64,000 nt of DNA from assembly GCA_035628995.1 (NCBI GenBank), contig DASPIR010000035.1, positions 1-64,000 of the forward strand. Reading direction: 5' to 3'. This stretch comes from Clostridia bacterium. GTDB taxonomy: Bacteria > Bacillota > Clostridia > Lutisporales > Lutisporaceae. Position 1 is the stretch's first letter. Every line of letters starts with the position of its first letter. A model generated the notes under the pieces. The model saw nothing but the letters and a program-made list of their open reading frames with translations, was not told the origin of the DNA and ran no database searches. Positions 1 to 6,360 of the stretch are shown here, piece after piece. Made by a program: the position numbers and the translations under genes.

Positions 1-3
1 AGT

Positions 4-201
4 ATGAATGGAACAGTAAAATGGTTTAACGGAGAAAAGGGATATGGATTTATCACAGGAGAAGACGGAACAGATGTATTCGCACATTTTTCCCAGATAA
101 ATTCAGAAGGCTACAAATCACTTCAAGAAGGACAGAAAGTAACTTATAACGTAGCTAGCGGACCAAAAGGACCACAGGCAGAAAATATTACTATAATCTA
201 A
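4..201 (+). CDS. cspA: Cold-shock protein, CspA family
   Basis: A 65-residue single cold-shock (OB-fold) domain, the normal length for the family. The nucleic-acid-binding motifs RNP1 (KGYGFI, about residues 12-17) and RNP2 (VFAHF, about 25-29) are both intact, as is the opening GTVKWFN stretch. Proteins of this family bind single-stranded RNA and DNA and melt mRNA structure in the cytoplasm. The start is only three bases into the window, so its ribosome binding site, promoter and any cold-responsive leader lie outside. A strong terminator follows directly, so the gene is probably transcribed alone or is the last of a unit. Family assignment is very secure; which paralogue this is cannot be told. 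Confidence 0.97.
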   Translation: MNGTVKWFNGEKGYGFITGEDGTDVFAHFSQINSEGYKSLQEGQKVTYNVASGPKGPQAENITII

Positions 202-216
202 TTAGTGAATATTTTA

Positions 217-250
217 CCCCTTAAATAGATGACTATTTAAGGGGTTTTTA
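217..250 (+). terminator. Rho-independent terminator of cspA
   Basis: A perfect 12-bp stem (217-228 with 233-244), a 4-nt ATGA loop and a run of five T. It lies 16 bp after the cspA stop codon and between two convergent genes. Confidence 0.93.
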
Positions 251-301
251 TTTGCTCAAAATCATTTTGAAAAGCGTGCATAGCACCGTTTCTTAGTTAA
301 C

Positions 302-493
302 TTAATCCCTATAATTTGCCAGTGCATTATTAGTAATTTCAATCGCATTATCAATAGCGCCCAAAGTATTCTTAATACGTTGTTTATTCTCTTCCTTCTC
401 TGCAGAGCTCAGAGACTGGTTTAAAGTATCCATACAAGTAACCAAGCGGTCATATACATCCTGAATACCCTGTTTTGCATTGTTTTGCTGCAT
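302..493 (-). CDS. Small hypothetical protein, paralogue of the gene at 46783-46974
   Basis: A 63-residue, Gln/Asn-rich, probably all-helical soluble protein with no signal peptide or membrane segment. I do not recognise the family. It has a clear paralogue in this window at 46783-46974: about 35 of 59 aligned residues match, including NAKQ, SAEK-ENKQ, DNAI and the C-terminal AL-NY-D pattern. I chose the ATG at 493, not the one at 499, because GGAGG at 501-505 is only 1 nt from the upstream ATG but 7 nt from the downstream one, and this gives both paralogues exactly 63 residues. The leaders are also alike (TCAAATAA, then GATT, then ATGGAGGTA). A function cannot be inferred; a small structural or sporulation-related protein is possible but unproven. 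Confidence 0.75.
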   Translation of the reverse strand: MQQNNAKQGIQDVYDRLVTCMDTLNQSLSSAEKEENKQRIKNTLGAIDNAIEITNNALANYRD

Positions 494-634
494 TTTCATA
501 CCTCCATTTAATCAGTTATTTGATTCATAATACTAGTATCTATCAACAATATAAAAAAATACTAGAATTAAGTTGATAACAGTGGATAAACTTCTAGAAT
601 ATAAGGTTATTATTTAAGAAAGGGGTTTATGGTT

Positions 635-940
635 ATGAATAGTTTTAGCCCTGCAGATTTTGAAATTGTTCTAAATACGTTAGAAAATCAGTTAGGCAGC
701 TTGGTTGAATGTGATACTGTAAGATCTATTGGAGGTAATCTTAATACGAGGGGGATGTCTTTTAAGGACAGAGCCAATCCACATAAGGTAGGAACATTAA
801 TAGTAGGAGAAGACAAAGGTTCTATAGCTGTGGATATAAGCATACTTGATGATGCAGTAAGGAGCTTTACTATCAAGGATAGCTCGGATGAGGATGGAAT
901 AAAAAATATAGTTGGTTGGTTTCAACAAAATTATACCTAG
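635..940 (+). CDS. Hypothetical protein, 101 aa
   Basis: A soluble protein of about 101 residues, with mixed alpha/beta character, no signal peptide and no recognised motif. The ATG at 635 is preferred over the one at 629 because AAAGGGG (619-625) is only 3 nt from the first but 9 nt from the second. It reads away from the small gene at 302-493, with about 140 bp between them that holds the palindrome ATACTAGTAT, and is followed by a strong terminator, so it is probably monocistronic. Good codon texture and its own signals support a real gene. Function unknown. Confidence 0.7.
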   Translation: MNSFSPADFEIVLNTLENQLGSLVECDTVRSIGGNLNTRGMSFKDRANPHKVGTLIVGEDKGSIAVDISILDDAVRSFTIKDSSDEDGIKNIVGWFQQNYT

Positions 941-990
941 AAGAAATAGAAGGTTACTTTATGGCAAAGAAAAAGAGATAATTTGAGATA

Positions 991-1030
991 AAATACCCTC
1001 TGCTTTAGATAAAGCAGGGGGTATTTTATT
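991..1030 (+). terminator. Terminator after the 101-aa hypothetical gene
   Basis: A 16-bp stem with one G-T wobble (991-1006 with 1011-1026) and a 4-nt AGAT loop. The T tract is short and interrupted (ATTTTATT). Confidence 0.8.
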
Positions 1031-1147
1031 AATAAACCATGCTGCAATGAAAATTCATTTAATAAGTTCATAAATATTCTGAAAATTAAATGGATAAGAT
1101 AATACATATAATGTATAATTAAACTCAAATGTTATATTAAGACAAAA

Positions 1148-1250
1148 TATAAATCGCGCGAGGGAGATTTCATTGAATAGTTGCGATTTATAACACCAAT
1201 GTAAACGTTTCGCACTATTGAACTATTATGTAGCAGATTTAGTGCGAAAC
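1148..1250 (+). promoter_or_regulatory. Tandem-hairpin leader upstream of degV
   Basis: Two perfect inverted repeats stand in a row in the 353-bp gap before degV. The first has 10-bp arms at 1148-1157 and 1183-1192 (TATAAATCGC and its complement) with a 25-nt loop. The second has 10-bp arms at 1207-1216 and 1241-1250 (GTTTCGCACT and its complement) with a 24-nt loop. The gap between them is 14 nt. Two TATAAT-like boxes lie upstream at 1107-1112 and 1114-1119, so the hairpins could be in the transcript. The design matches the elements at 34614-34718 and 44111-44213. Whether it acts as RNA or as DNA operators is not known. Confidence 0.6.
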
Positions 1251-1293
1251 ATATTGTTCGATTATTATAGATTAGCAAATGAGGAGTGATAGC

Positions 1294-2136
1294 ATGGCCA
1301 AGACTGCCATTGTCTCTGATTCTACCAGTGATTTGACATTAGAGACGATAAAAAGATACAACATAAGAATTCTGCCGCTAAGAGTCATATACACAGATGG
1401 AGAATATAGGGATAGAGTTGATATTACACCTGAGGAAATATACTCAAGGTTCAAAGAAGAAATACCAACTACATCGCTGCCTTCTCCCCAGGATACTGTA
1501 GATCTTTTTAATCAGTTAAAACAAGAGGGGTATACCCATGCGATAGTAGTAACCATATCCAGCGGAATAAGCGGAACTATGAACATGATAAGAAACATTG
1601 CGGATAGCTATGAGGGTTTGTCCTTTGAAATAATCGACTCAAAGTCTCTTACCATGGGTGCGGGTTTTGCCATAATAGAGGGTGCAAAGGAGTTAGAGAA
1701 AACAAATGACTTTGAAAAGGCAGTAAATAGGATAAAAACCGTACTAAAGGGAACGAAGGTTTATTATGTGGTGCAGACGCTGGAATATTTAAAAAAGGGC
1801 GGGCGTATCGGCAAGGTTGAAGGTACAATAGGAGAGCTGCTGAGCATAAAGCCAATTATATCTATAAATGAAGAGGGTGTGTACTATAGTTATAAAAAGG
1901 TTAGAGGACGAAGCAGGTCTATTGAAGAGTTGCTTGAAATAATAAAAGAAAAGGCAAAGGAAACTCTGGTTAATATTGCTATAGCCCATGGAGATGCCTT
2001 TTTGGAAGCACAAGACTTATTGAAAAAAGTTAAGGAGCTAAAAAATATAAATGAAACAGTTTTCACACAGATAAGCCCAGTGCTGGTAGTGCATACAGGA
2101 CCAGGACTTATAGGAATAGTGATCTCAGAGGTTTAA
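1294..2136 (+). CDS. degV: DegV family fatty-acid-binding protein
   Basis: A 280-residue DegV protein, the usual length. The N-terminus (AIVSDSTSDL) and the TTSLPSPQD and ISSGISGTM segments are typical of the fatty-acid pocket. DegV proteins bind a fatty acid and, with FakA kinase, can serve as FakB for incorporation of exogenous fatty acids into phospholipid; no fakA is in view. The ATG at 1294 is preferred over the one at 1279 because GAGGAG (1281-1286) lies inside the longer version and is correctly spaced for the shorter. It follows a tandem-hairpin leader and ends in a strong terminator, so it looks like a single-gene unit. Family call secure; the specific lipid is not readable. Confidence 0.93.
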   Translation: MAKTAIVSDSTSDLTLETIKRYNIRILPLRVIYTDGEYRDRVDITPEEIYSRFKEEIPTTSLPSPQDTVDLFNQLKQEGYTHAIVVTISSGISGTMNMIRNIADSYEGLSFEIIDSKSLTMGAGFAIIEGAKELEKTNDFEKAVNRIKTVLKGTKVYYVVQTLEYLKKGGRIGKVEGTIGELLSIKPIISINEEGVYYSYKKVRGRSRSIEELLEIIKEKAKETLVNIAIAHGDAFLEAQDLLKKVKELKNINETVFTQISPVLVVHTGPGLIGIVISEV

Positions 2137-2167
2137 TTGTTTTTGTAGTGCATAGTGATAAAAAAGC

Positions 2168-2206
2168 GAGGCATTAAGTTATAATACTTGATGCCTCACT
2201 TTTATT
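2168..2206 (+). terminator. Terminator of degV
   Basis: A 12-bp stem with one wobble pair (2168-2179 with 2186-2197), a 6-nt loop, then a T-rich tract interrupted by single bases. Confidence 0.85.
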
Positions 2207-2227
2207 TATTACAAGAAGAAAAATGCC

Positions 2228-2338
2228 ATGGCAAGGGCACAAAGCTTGACGACTCTGCAGGGGGGAAGGTTCAAAATAGAGATTGATGGAGATTTATTCA
2301 AGGTAAACGTAGAAATCCCTTTTTGGACAGAAGGATAA
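2228..2338 (+). pseudogene. Possible remnant of a histidine-kinase C-terminus
   Basis: A 36-residue open frame with no convincing ribosome binding site. Its end (QGGRFKIEID, GDLFKVNVEIP) resembles the last strands of a GHKL-type ATPase domain, where a GG pair is followed by two beta strands ending in Pro. I see no upstream kinase sequence and no response regulator. It may be the relic of a deleted two-component gene, or chance. Weak call. Confidence 0.25.
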
Positions 2339-2371
2339 TATGCCACTGGTATAGAAGAAAATAATATAATA

Positions 2372-2427
2372 GCGATACTGTCATAAGATGAGAAAATGGC
2401 GATATACCGGTGCTATGACAGTATCGC
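2372..2427 (+). promoter_or_regulatory. Perfect 14-bp inverted repeat in the leader of the ABM-domain gene
   Basis: Arms at 2372-2385 and 2414-2427 (GCGATACTGTCATA and its complement) are separated by 28 nt. The right arm ends 14 bp before GGAGG at 2442-2446, so if transcribed it forms a stable hairpin just upstream of the ribosome binding site. There is no T run, so it is not an ordinary terminator. Confidence 0.6.
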
Positions 2428-2454
2428 AAATAAATACATATGGAGGAATATTAA

Positions 2455-2742
2455 ATGCTAAAGGTTATTGCAAAAAGTCATGCTAAAGCTGATAAGCTTG
2501 ATAGGATTCTGGAGTTATCGAAAGAAATGGTAGAAATGACAGTAAAGGAAGAGGGCTGTATAAAATACGAACTGTATCAGGATGTAAAAGATCCTCAAGT
2601 ACTGATTTTTATGGAAGAATGGGAAAGCGAAGACGCCTTGAATAAACATATAGCTTCGGAGCATTTTACAAGGATAATACCTCAAATAAATGAACTTAGG
2701 GAAAAACCATCTGAAATGAATATGTGCAAGAAACTGTTTTAG
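2455..2742 (+). CDS. Antibiotic biosynthesis monooxygenase (ABM) domain protein
   Basis: A 95-residue single-domain protein of the ABM/YgiN fold, a ferredoxin-like dimeric barrel. The segments KEEGCIKYELYQDV and IFMEEWESEDALNKHIASEH are the hallmark second and third strands with the conserved Trp-Glu and His region. Members act as cofactor-free quinol monooxygenases, haem-degrading enzymes or simple small-molecule binders, and the substrate cannot be told. The ribosome binding site GGAGG is 8 nt before ATG. The gene appears monocistronic, with a striking hairpin in its leader. No neighbour suggests a pathway. Confidence 0.88.
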   Translation: MLKVIAKSHAKADKLDRILELSKEMVEMTVKEEGCIKYELYQDVKDPQVLIFMEEWESEDALNKHIASEHFTRIIPQINELREKPSEMNMCKKLF

Positions 2743-2743
2743 T

Positions 2744-2890
2744 TTATATGTTTTCCAGATAAGCTTGATACGCTAAGGCACTAATAAAGCCATTCATCTC
2801 AACAACATCTGTCTTTTCCGAAAGCACACAAAGTATAAAAGGTTTCGAGGAATATATAATTGCCTGCATTGTACTTATTGTAGCATATGT
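2744..2890 (-). pseudogene. Probable C-terminal remnant of a class A beta-lactamase-like serine hydrolase
   Basis: On the minus strand an open frame ends at 2744 with AIIYSSKPFILCVLSEKTD followed by a closing helix (residues about MNGFISALAYQAYLENI). This matches the final strand and helix of class A beta-lactamase-like hydrolases, where a GIVY-type strand is followed by a KPYILCV-type strand. The part before it does not resemble the family and the catalytic SxxK and KTG motifs are absent, so only about 45 residues survive. The frame runs into the promoter and start of the pentapeptide gene. I read it as a decayed gene; chance resemblance is possible. Confidence 0.4.
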
Positions 2891-2990
2891 GATATATGTT
2901 GGAAATAATGATGTGAAGGTGCCATTGTTAACTTTTATCATAAGCGTAGTATAATATGATAAGAAAACAAATGCATAAGGAGAATAATCC

Positions 2991-3647
2991 ATGAATAAAA
3001 AGCAAGATGAGCTTAAGATAATCAAGCCGAAGTTTATAAATGGAATTGAGACTATTATTACTGAGGTTACTGATATTGAAGATGAAAATGTTTTTAAAGA
3101 TGGATATATATTAGACTGTAAAATTGAAAATCAAGTGGCCGGTCACGTAAGCTTTGAAGGAGTAATTTTTAAAAACGTGAATTTTAAAGCTGTGATATTT
3201 AACTTTTTGGAGCTTACTGATGTGAGATTTGAGAATTGTGATTTATCAAATGCAAATTTTAATGGTGCAATTATACATAGGACAGAGTTCATTAACTGCA
3301 AACTCATGGGGTTAAATCTAAGTGATGCAACACTCCAGAATGTTTACATAGAACAATGCAATGGTAAATTTGCGTTAATGAGTTATGCTCACATGAAAAA
3401 AGTCATATTGGAAGAGAGTATTTTTGAAAATAGTAATTTTCAAAACAGCCATTTTGAAAAGGTGCAGTTCAGGAAGTGCAGTTTTAAGCTAAGCCAAATG
3501 TCGGGGACAAGCCTGTCTGGAATGGACTTGAGTAATTCCAACGTTGAAGGGTTAGGCATACAACTTGAAGATCTAAGAGGTGCAATTGTTTCTCCTATGC
3601 AGGCAGTGGACTTTTCAAGATTGCTGGGACTCATAGTAACAGCATGA
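2991..3647 (+). CDS. Pentapeptide-repeat protein
   Basis: A 218-residue soluble protein. From about residue 45 to 185 it follows the five-residue A(D/N)LxX/F-centred rhythm, for example FENCDLSNANFNGA, FINCKLMGLNLSDA and FENSNFQNSHFEKV, which folds as a right-handed quadrilateral beta-helix. The C-terminus (DLRGAIVSPMQAVDFSRLLG) is the conserved cap of the YjbI-type family. Some relatives mimic DNA and protect gyrase, as Qnr does, but most have no known role and nothing here proves gyrase protection. AAGGAG stands a few bases before ATG. A possible promoter is GTTAAC, 17 bp, TATAAT at about 2927-2955. A bidirectional terminator follows. Confidence 0.92.
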   Translation: MNKKQDELKIIKPKFINGIETIITEVTDIEDENVFKDGYILDCKIENQVAGHVSFEGVIFKNVNFKAVIFNFLELTDVRFENCDLSNANFNGAIIHRTEFINCKLMGLNLSDATLQNVYIEQCNGKFALMSYAHMKKVILEESIFENSNFQNSHFEKVQFRKCSFKLSQMSGTSLSGMDLSNSNVEGLGIQLEDLRGAIVSPMQAVDFSRLLGLIVTA

Positions 3648-3690
3648 GTAGTACAAGCTTAAGTTGGAGGACGGATATCAGGTAAAGTAA

Positions 3691-3722
3691 AAAGATGCGA
3701 GTATTTATCGCATCTTTTTTTG
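3691..3722 (+). terminator. Bidirectional terminator between convergent genes
   Basis: A 10-bp perfect stem (3691-3700 with 3708-3717) followed by T on the plus strand. On the minus strand it is followed by TTTTTAC, so it can serve both the pentapeptide gene and the lipoprotein gene. Confidence 0.9.
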
Positions 3723-4103
3723 TTATTTCACTTTTTCAATTTTCGTGATATTCAATTGATCATCCCCATTTGCTTCATATGAGAATTTGACCATATCCCC
3801 ATCTTCTATGCCATCCAGCTGATCAAGTACATCAGTAACTCTGAAAGCCAGAGTATCTTCAGGATTTATCGCGATTTCAACCGAGTTATTATCAATTCTG
3901 CCATTGAGTTTACCTTGCATATCAACTCCCTTTACAGCAATTTTTGCTGATGGTCCAGGGCTGGGCGGAGTATTTGGATTTGGTTCACCTACAGCAATGG
4001 ATTGTGGAGCTGGAGCTTCTGTCTGCACAGCAGGTTTTGCGCATCCGGCGAATACTGCAACGAGAAGTACTAATGACAATGTAATTATTAACATTTTTTT
4101 CAT
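3723..4103 (-). CDS. Small secreted lipoprotein of unknown function
   Basis: A 126-residue protein with a type II signal peptide: a Lys-rich start, a hydrophobic core and the lipobox VFAGC, so it is probably lipid-anchored outside the membrane from Cys21. A Pro/Ala/Thr-rich linker (about residues 22-55, with PNPNTPPSPGPS) leads to a small beta-rich domain of about 70 residues (MQGKLNGRIDNNSVEI to the end). GAGGAGG lies just before ATG. I do not recognise the C-terminal domain. It is divergent from nothing nearby and convergent with the pentapeptide gene. Confidence 0.82.
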   Translation of the reverse strand: MKKMLIITLSLVLLVAVFAGCAKPAVQTEAPAPQSIAVGEPNPNTPPSPGPSAKIAVKGVDMQGKLNGRIDNNSVEIAINPEDTLAFRVTDVLDQLDGIEDGDMVKFSYEANGDDQLNITKIEKVK

Positions 4104-4180
4104 ATTATCCTCCTCTACATTTTGAATTCATATATAAGACGCTGAATGCGAGTGAGAAGTTCCAGGGGTGTGAAATGGAT

Positions 4181-4993
4181 TTATCCGAGAGCCACATCCA
4201 ATGCCATCATAATTGCAAACCCAAGCATTGCTCCAATTGTTGCAACGTCTGTTTTTCTGTCCAGCTGAGCTTCTGGTATCAGCTCTTCTATGACAACATA
4301 TATCATCGCTCCGGCAGCAAAGGACAAAGCATATGGAAGGAGAGGCTTCATTATGATTACAGCCATAGCACCCAACACGCCGGCAATTGGCTCTACAATC
4401 CCGGATGCCTGCCCGTACAGGAAGCTTTTAAACCTTGTGAATCCCTCTCTGCGTAAAGGAATCGAAACTGCAGCTCCTTCAGGGAAGTTCTGAATCCCTA
4501 TGCCGATTGCCAAGGCCATCGCATCCGGCAAAGCTGCTGAAGGCAGACCGGCAGCTATAGCCCCAAAAGCAACTCCGACAGCCAGACCTTCGGGTATGTT
4601 ATGAAGTGTTATGGCAAGTACCAAGAGCACACTTCTTTGCCAGCCTGTCTTGATGCCTTCGGCTTCATCATCGGAATGTCCTATATGAAGATGAGGCAAA
4701 ATCTTATCTACAAGCAATAAAAAAGCTCCTCCCCCTAGAAAACCTACCACAGCAGGTATCCAGGCGGTCGTACCGGACTTTTCAGCCATTTCTATCGCCG
4801 GAGCGAGCAATGACCAAAAGCTTGCAGCTATCATTACGCCGGCTGCAAAGCCAAGCATTCCATTTAATACTGTCTTATTAATCGATTTAAAAACAAATAC
4901 TAATGATGCCCCTAATGCAGTTACAAACCAAGTGAAAAGAGTAGCACAAAGAGCCTGTAAAACGGGGCTCAATGTTACAAACCATTCAGTCAT
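4181..4993 (-). CDS. ZIP family divalent metal transporter
   Basis: A 270-residue polytopic membrane protein with about eight hydrophobic segments. The metal-site motif HNIPEG in TM4 (in the segment [14 protein letters not shown]) and the TM5 counterpart NFPEG identify the ZIP/GufA family. A histidine-containing cytoplasmic loop ([15 protein letters not shown]) lies before it, as in zinc and iron carriers. It should import Zn or related divalent cations into the cytoplasm. It lies about 20 bp downstream of the DUF4180 gene on the same strand, so it may be co-transcribed with padR. The ribosome binding site is weak (AGGGATG). Which metal is moved cannot be told. Confidence 0.93.
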   Translation of the reverse strand: MTEWFVTLSPVLQALCATLFTWFVTALGASLVFVFKSINKTVLNGMLGFAAGVMIAASFWSLLAPAIEMAEKSGTTAWIPAVVGFLGGGAFLLLVDKILPHLHIGHSDDEAEGIKTGWQRSVLLVLAITLHNIPEGLAVGVAFGAIAAGLPSAALPDAMALAIGIGIQNFPEGAAVSIPLRREGFTRFKSFLYGQASGIVEPIAGVLGAMAVIIMKPLLPYALSFAAGAMIYVVIEELIPEAQLDRKTDVATIGAMLGFAIMMALDVALG

Positions 4994-5015
4994 AATATAT
5001 GATCATCCCTTCTAT

Positions 5016-5381
5016 CTATATAATACTGACAAGCCAATTTTCGGCTTCCTCTCTGGTGTTGAAAATGCGAAAATGGTTACCCTTGTTGGATTCCAGAGCC
5101 ATTTCTCTGAATCTGCCTCTGTTTGTAAGCTCAGCAGAAATAATGGCTGCTGTTTTTATCTGATAATTGACTAATTTCTGAAGCATTGCCCCTGCAAGTC
5201 CTGTGCTGAGATTAAAGAAGTCTTCGGAGAGTACTTCACCATTAATCATAAGCAGACTAGAGTTATTTTCCAAGCAGGCAGCTACAAGATCTAATATATC
5301 TTGCTCGGTTGCCAGCTTCATTTCTGAAGAAACACACTCAACGTATTTTTTATCTTCGATAGTAATCACTCTGCAATTCAT
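5016..5381 (-). CDS. DUF4180 domain protein
   Basis: A 121-residue soluble protein of the DUF4180 family, recognised from the opening (VITIEDKKYVEC), the FFNLSTGLAGAMLQKLVNY core and the ending REEAENWL. The fold is thought to be STAS-like, and the function is unknown. Its start codon overlaps the padR stop by 4 bp (ATGA), the usual arrangement in Firmicutes, so the two are translationally coupled and DUF4180 probably works with or under the PadR repressor. Confidence 0.85.
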   Translation of the reverse strand: MNCRVITIEDKKYVECVSSEMKLATEQDILDLVAACLENNSSLLMINGEVLSEDFFNLSTGLAGAMLQKLVNYQIKTAAIISAELTNRGRFREMALESNKGNHFRIFNTREEAENWLVSII

Positions 5382-5911
5382 ATTTTCATCTCCTTACGAA
5401 CATTGCGAATCCAATCCAATTCATTTTTATAGGATGATATTATATTTTCAGATATCATATCCCACAAATATGCTTCACGAGTAGTTCTTTTCGGAGAGTT
5501 GATGCCTCTTCGGGCTTTTTCCTGCTGCATCAGCAGTTGTATATTTATCTCATTCTCGTATCTGGATAACAGGTCGTCTAATTCCTTTTCATCAAGTTGA
5601 TCTGCCCAGGCAAGCTGTACAAGGAATGTCTTTTTAAACTCAGGCAGCTCCGGGGTGGAGAGTACCCACTCCTTGAGTGCCTTAGCACCCTTGCTTGTTA
5701 TAGTATATAACTTCTTTGACGGTGTACTTTCCTGATGAAGTACTTCATTAGTAGCAAGACCATCATCAAGAAGCTGTATCAGCGTTTTATAAATCTGATT
5801 ATTATTTCCGGACCAATACATGATAGACGATTCTTCAAAGATCTTCTTCAGGTCATATCCCGTAGAGGGCCTCCAGCTTAATAATCCAAGAATTGCGTAT
5901 TTTATTGACAC
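5378..5911 (-). CDS. PadR family transcriptional regulator
   Basis: A 177-residue regulator. The N-terminal winged helix (YAILGLLSWRPSTGYDLKK, then NQIYKTLIQLLDDGL and KLYTITSKGAKAL) is the PadR domain. The C-terminal half (about residues 95-177) is the helical dimerisation domain. PadR proteins bind ATGT-N8-ACAT dyads and respond to phenolics, drugs or unknown ligands. Such a dyad lies just upstream at 5956-5971 inside the gene's own promoter spacer, so autorepression is likely. It heads the unit padR-DUF4180 and possibly the ZIP transporter. Confidence 0.94.
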   Translation of the reverse strand: MSIKYAILGLLSWRPSTGYDLKKIFEESSIMYWSGNNNQIYKTLIQLLDDGLATNEVLHQESTPSKKLYTITSKGAKALKEWVLSTPELPEFKKTFLVQLAWADQLDEKELDDLLSRYENEINIQLLMQQEKARRGINSPKRTTREAYLWDMISENIISSYKNELDWIRNVRKEMKI

Positions 5912-5950
5912 ATTTAATACCTCACTTTACTTTATATATATGTTAATAGC

Positions 5951-5981
5951 ATTATATGTTAATAGTAACATAGTGTGTCAA
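5951..5981 (-). promoter_or_regulatory. padR promoter with a PadR-type operator in the spacer
   Basis: On the minus strand a perfect -35 TTGACA (5976-5981) and a perfect -10 TATAAT (5951-5956) are separated by 19 bp. The spacer holds ATGTTAATAGTAACAT (5956-5971), a dyad that fits the PadR consensus ATGT-N8-ACAT exactly. A second copy of ATGTTAATAG lies just downstream. Repressor bound here would cover the polymerase site. Confidence 0.8.
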
Positions 5982-6030
5982 AATGTAAACCACATATTGG
6001 GAAAAAATATTTAGTTTAATTTTCCAAAAT

Positions 6031-6072
6031 TTGACCTGGGTCAAGGTTTTGATTTTATTTCCATTCTATAAT
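6031..6072 (+). promoter_or_regulatory. Promoter of the metal operon with an FNR-like box at -41.5
   Basis: A -10 TATAAT stands at 6067-6072 with no good -35. At 6031-6044 lies TTGACCTGGGTCAA, which fits the Fnr-type pattern TTGAY-N4-RTCAA. If the start of transcription is 7 bp after the -10, the dyad centre falls at -41.5, the classical class II activator position of Crp/Fnr proteins. Confidence 0.65.
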
Positions 6073-6116
6073 GACATTACAGAACAAAAAGAAATAAAAA
6101 AAAGGAGGAATTGATC

Positions 6117-6332
6117 ATGTTAAATAAGACTTATCAGCTTGAAACACTAGTCTGCCCAAGCTGTGCAATGAAAATCGAAGGTGCTGTCAAGAGAGTAAAG
6201 GGAGTACAGGAGGTTCAGGTACTATTCAATGCGAGTAAAGTGAAAGTAGCCTTTGAAGAAAGTCTTAATGATGGAAGTGAAATTAGAAAAACCATTGAAG
6301 GATTAGGGTTTGAAGTATTGGGAGAAAAATAG
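6117..6332 (+). CDS. Heavy-metal-associated (HMA) domain chaperone
   Basis: A 71-residue single HMA domain with ferredoxin-like fold. The metal-binding motif is CPSC at about residues 13-16 (LVCPSCAMKIEGAV), a variant of the common MxCxxC that lacks the Met. It should carry a soft metal ion to the ATPase encoded next. The ATG at 6117 is 8 nt after AAAGGAGG, while the upstream in-frame TTG at 6111 is only 2 nt away, so the ATG is chosen. It is the first gene of a unit with the P-type ATPase, which has lost its own N-terminal HMA domain, so this protein probably supplies that function in trans. Confidence 0.92.
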   Translation: MLNKTYQLETLVCPSCAMKIEGAVKRVKGVQEVQVLFNASKVKVAFEESLNDGSEIRKTIEGLGFEVLGEK

Positions 6333-6360
6333 GACTTCTAATGAAAGGGAGAGGATCGAT

